This document shows positions 49,890 to 50,407 of a DNA stretch of 50,407 nucleotides, one piece after another (position 1 is the first letter of the stretch; every line of letters starts with the position of its first letter). Origin of the DNA: Actinomycetota bacterium (lineage in GTDB: Bacteria > Actinomycetota > Aquicultoria > Subteraquimicrobiales > UBA9087). The DNA lies in assembly GCA_030019215.1 (NCBI GenBank), contig JASEEZ010000015.1:1-50407 (forward strand), in the 5' to 3' direction. Below the pieces are notes generated by a model. The model did no database searches. It saw nothing but the letters and a program-made list of their open reading frames with translations, and was not told where the DNA came from. The translations under genes and the position numbers were made by a program.

Positions 49890-50407
49890 AAAAATGCGCG
49901 GTTCGAGATGGAAATTAGATTTAAGGATTTATCGTGGCTAGTAAACTACGGTGAGGGGGTCTGACCCTGATTTCCGACCCTAAAAATCTATAAAATCCCC
50001 CTTAAACAACCTGAGTTTTAGAAAAAGTTTAAATTAAGGGGGCAGTAGCACAAGGAGGTAGGCGCTCCAGAAACTGGATCAAAGAGCTGCTAACCAGCTA
50101 CTGTCCTGACGCCCCAAGCTTTTCCAACCTCAAACTTGGTACTTGGACCCGTGCTTACTGCCCCATCACTAATTATAACTTAAAATATCACAATTCTTCT
50201 TGAAAAAATAAAACAATCAAAAAGAGAGATAACTGTCAAAAAAAGAACCGTCCCTTTTTACAGGTTTCACTGGTCTTCCGGTTTGTAAACGATTTGCTCT
50301 ATGAGCCAGTCAAAATTCCAAATGTCAAGATTCAAGACTTGACCCCCACAGGCTCGCTGGAGAGAAAAATATCTTCTCTCGCGTTTCCTCGTGAGGTTAT
50401 GTGATAG
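49890..50407. repeat. Non-coding region with REP-like and other inverted repeats
   Basis: No gene is seen in these 518 bases. Elements: GGGTCTGACCC at 49957-49967; CCCCCTTAA/TTAAGGGGG at 49997-50005 and 50034-50042; a branched structure at 50039-50164 (separate entry); and AAAAAGAACCGTCCCTTTTT near 50240, a sequence type often scattered in genomes with REP-associated transposases. The mix suggests a landing zone for small mobile or REP-type elements. Confidence 0.6.
50039..50164. repeat. 126-bp branched inverted-repeat structure
   Basis: Outer arms GGGGCAGTAGCAC (50039-50051) and GTGCTTACTGCCCC (50151-50164) pair with one bulge. Inside, GGCG (50061-50064) pairs with CGCC (50110-50113) around two hairpins TCCAG-AAA-CTGGA and AGCTG-CTAAC-CAGCT, followed by CCAAG (50114) with CTTGG (50135). 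This could be a structured RNA or a MITE-like element. It is not a tRNA. Confidence 0.5.

Noticed and set aside
50039-50164. tRNA or tmRNA gene
   Set aside because: There is no CCA end, T-loop GTTCRA motif or 7-bp acceptor arrangement.

Overview
The window is a dense, mostly housekeeping stretch of a bacterial chromosome. From about 0.5 to 38.8 kb nearly every gene is on the minus strand. Gene order resembles that of Gram-positive bacteria, and Actinomycetota in particular: coaD followed by a SepIVA-like coiled-coil gene, DUF177, the fab genes, rnc, smc, ftsY, ffh, rpsP, KH protein, rimM, trmD, rplS, lepB, rnhB, yraN, comM, dprA. There is no outer-membrane gene. A ferredoxin-fused EtfA and a FabK-type flavoprotein suggest an anaerobe. 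My inference is an anaerobic, deep-branching Actinomycetota (or Bacillota-like) lineage; I cannot name the species. Non-ATG starts (GTG, TTG) are frequent and TGA is used as a normal stop.

Layout. 0-0.5 kb: 3' part of an integrase-type transposase with iterated motifs after it. 0.5-5.7 kb: a small cysteine protein, dprA, a four-helix membrane protein on the plus strand, comM, yraN, rnhB and lepB. 5.7-10.4 kb: translation and SRP genes (rplS, trmD, rimM, khpA, rpsP, ffh, ftsY), with a near-consensus promoter before ffh. 10.4-14.7 kb: smc and rnc. 14.7-25.1 kb: a fatty-acid operon (DUF177, rpmF, plsX, fabH, acd, etfB, etfA, fabD, fabG, acpP, fabK-like, fabF) with an acyl-CoA dehydrogenase/Etf module in its middle. 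25.1-32.3 kb: a second operon (DUF1858, Asp23, FakA-like, DegV/FakB-like, recG, rsmD, coaD, SepIVA-like) closed by a good terminator. 32.4-34.1 kb: rpmB on plus and a GAF/HD-GYP regulator on minus. 34.2-39.1 kb: a TPP-riboswitch thiamine operon (thiM, thiE, thiC, thiL, thiD). 39.1-45.7 kb: accessory envelope and metabolic genes (hydrolase, cupin, CvpA fusion, M23 peptidase, unknown protein, DJ-1 lipoprotein, IMPase-like, GerMN). 45.9-49.9 kb: an ABC exporter whose permease is broken by an in-frame TGA, then a radical SAM gene. 49.9-50.4 kb: non-coding DNA rich in inverted repeats.

The most unusual content is in small repeats. A short MITE-like element occurs at four loci, with TRCCGTTACAAC inverted ends and a 4-bp target duplication in the complete copies; three copies provide the stop codon of a neighbouring gene. 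A 16-bp near-palindrome is present both as an in-frame insertion in recG and inside the TPP aptamer. A 7-bp-periodic degenerate repeat of about 220 bp lies between recG and rsmD. The non-coding end of the window can fold into a branched structure. I saw no tRNA, rRNA, CRISPR array or replication origin.
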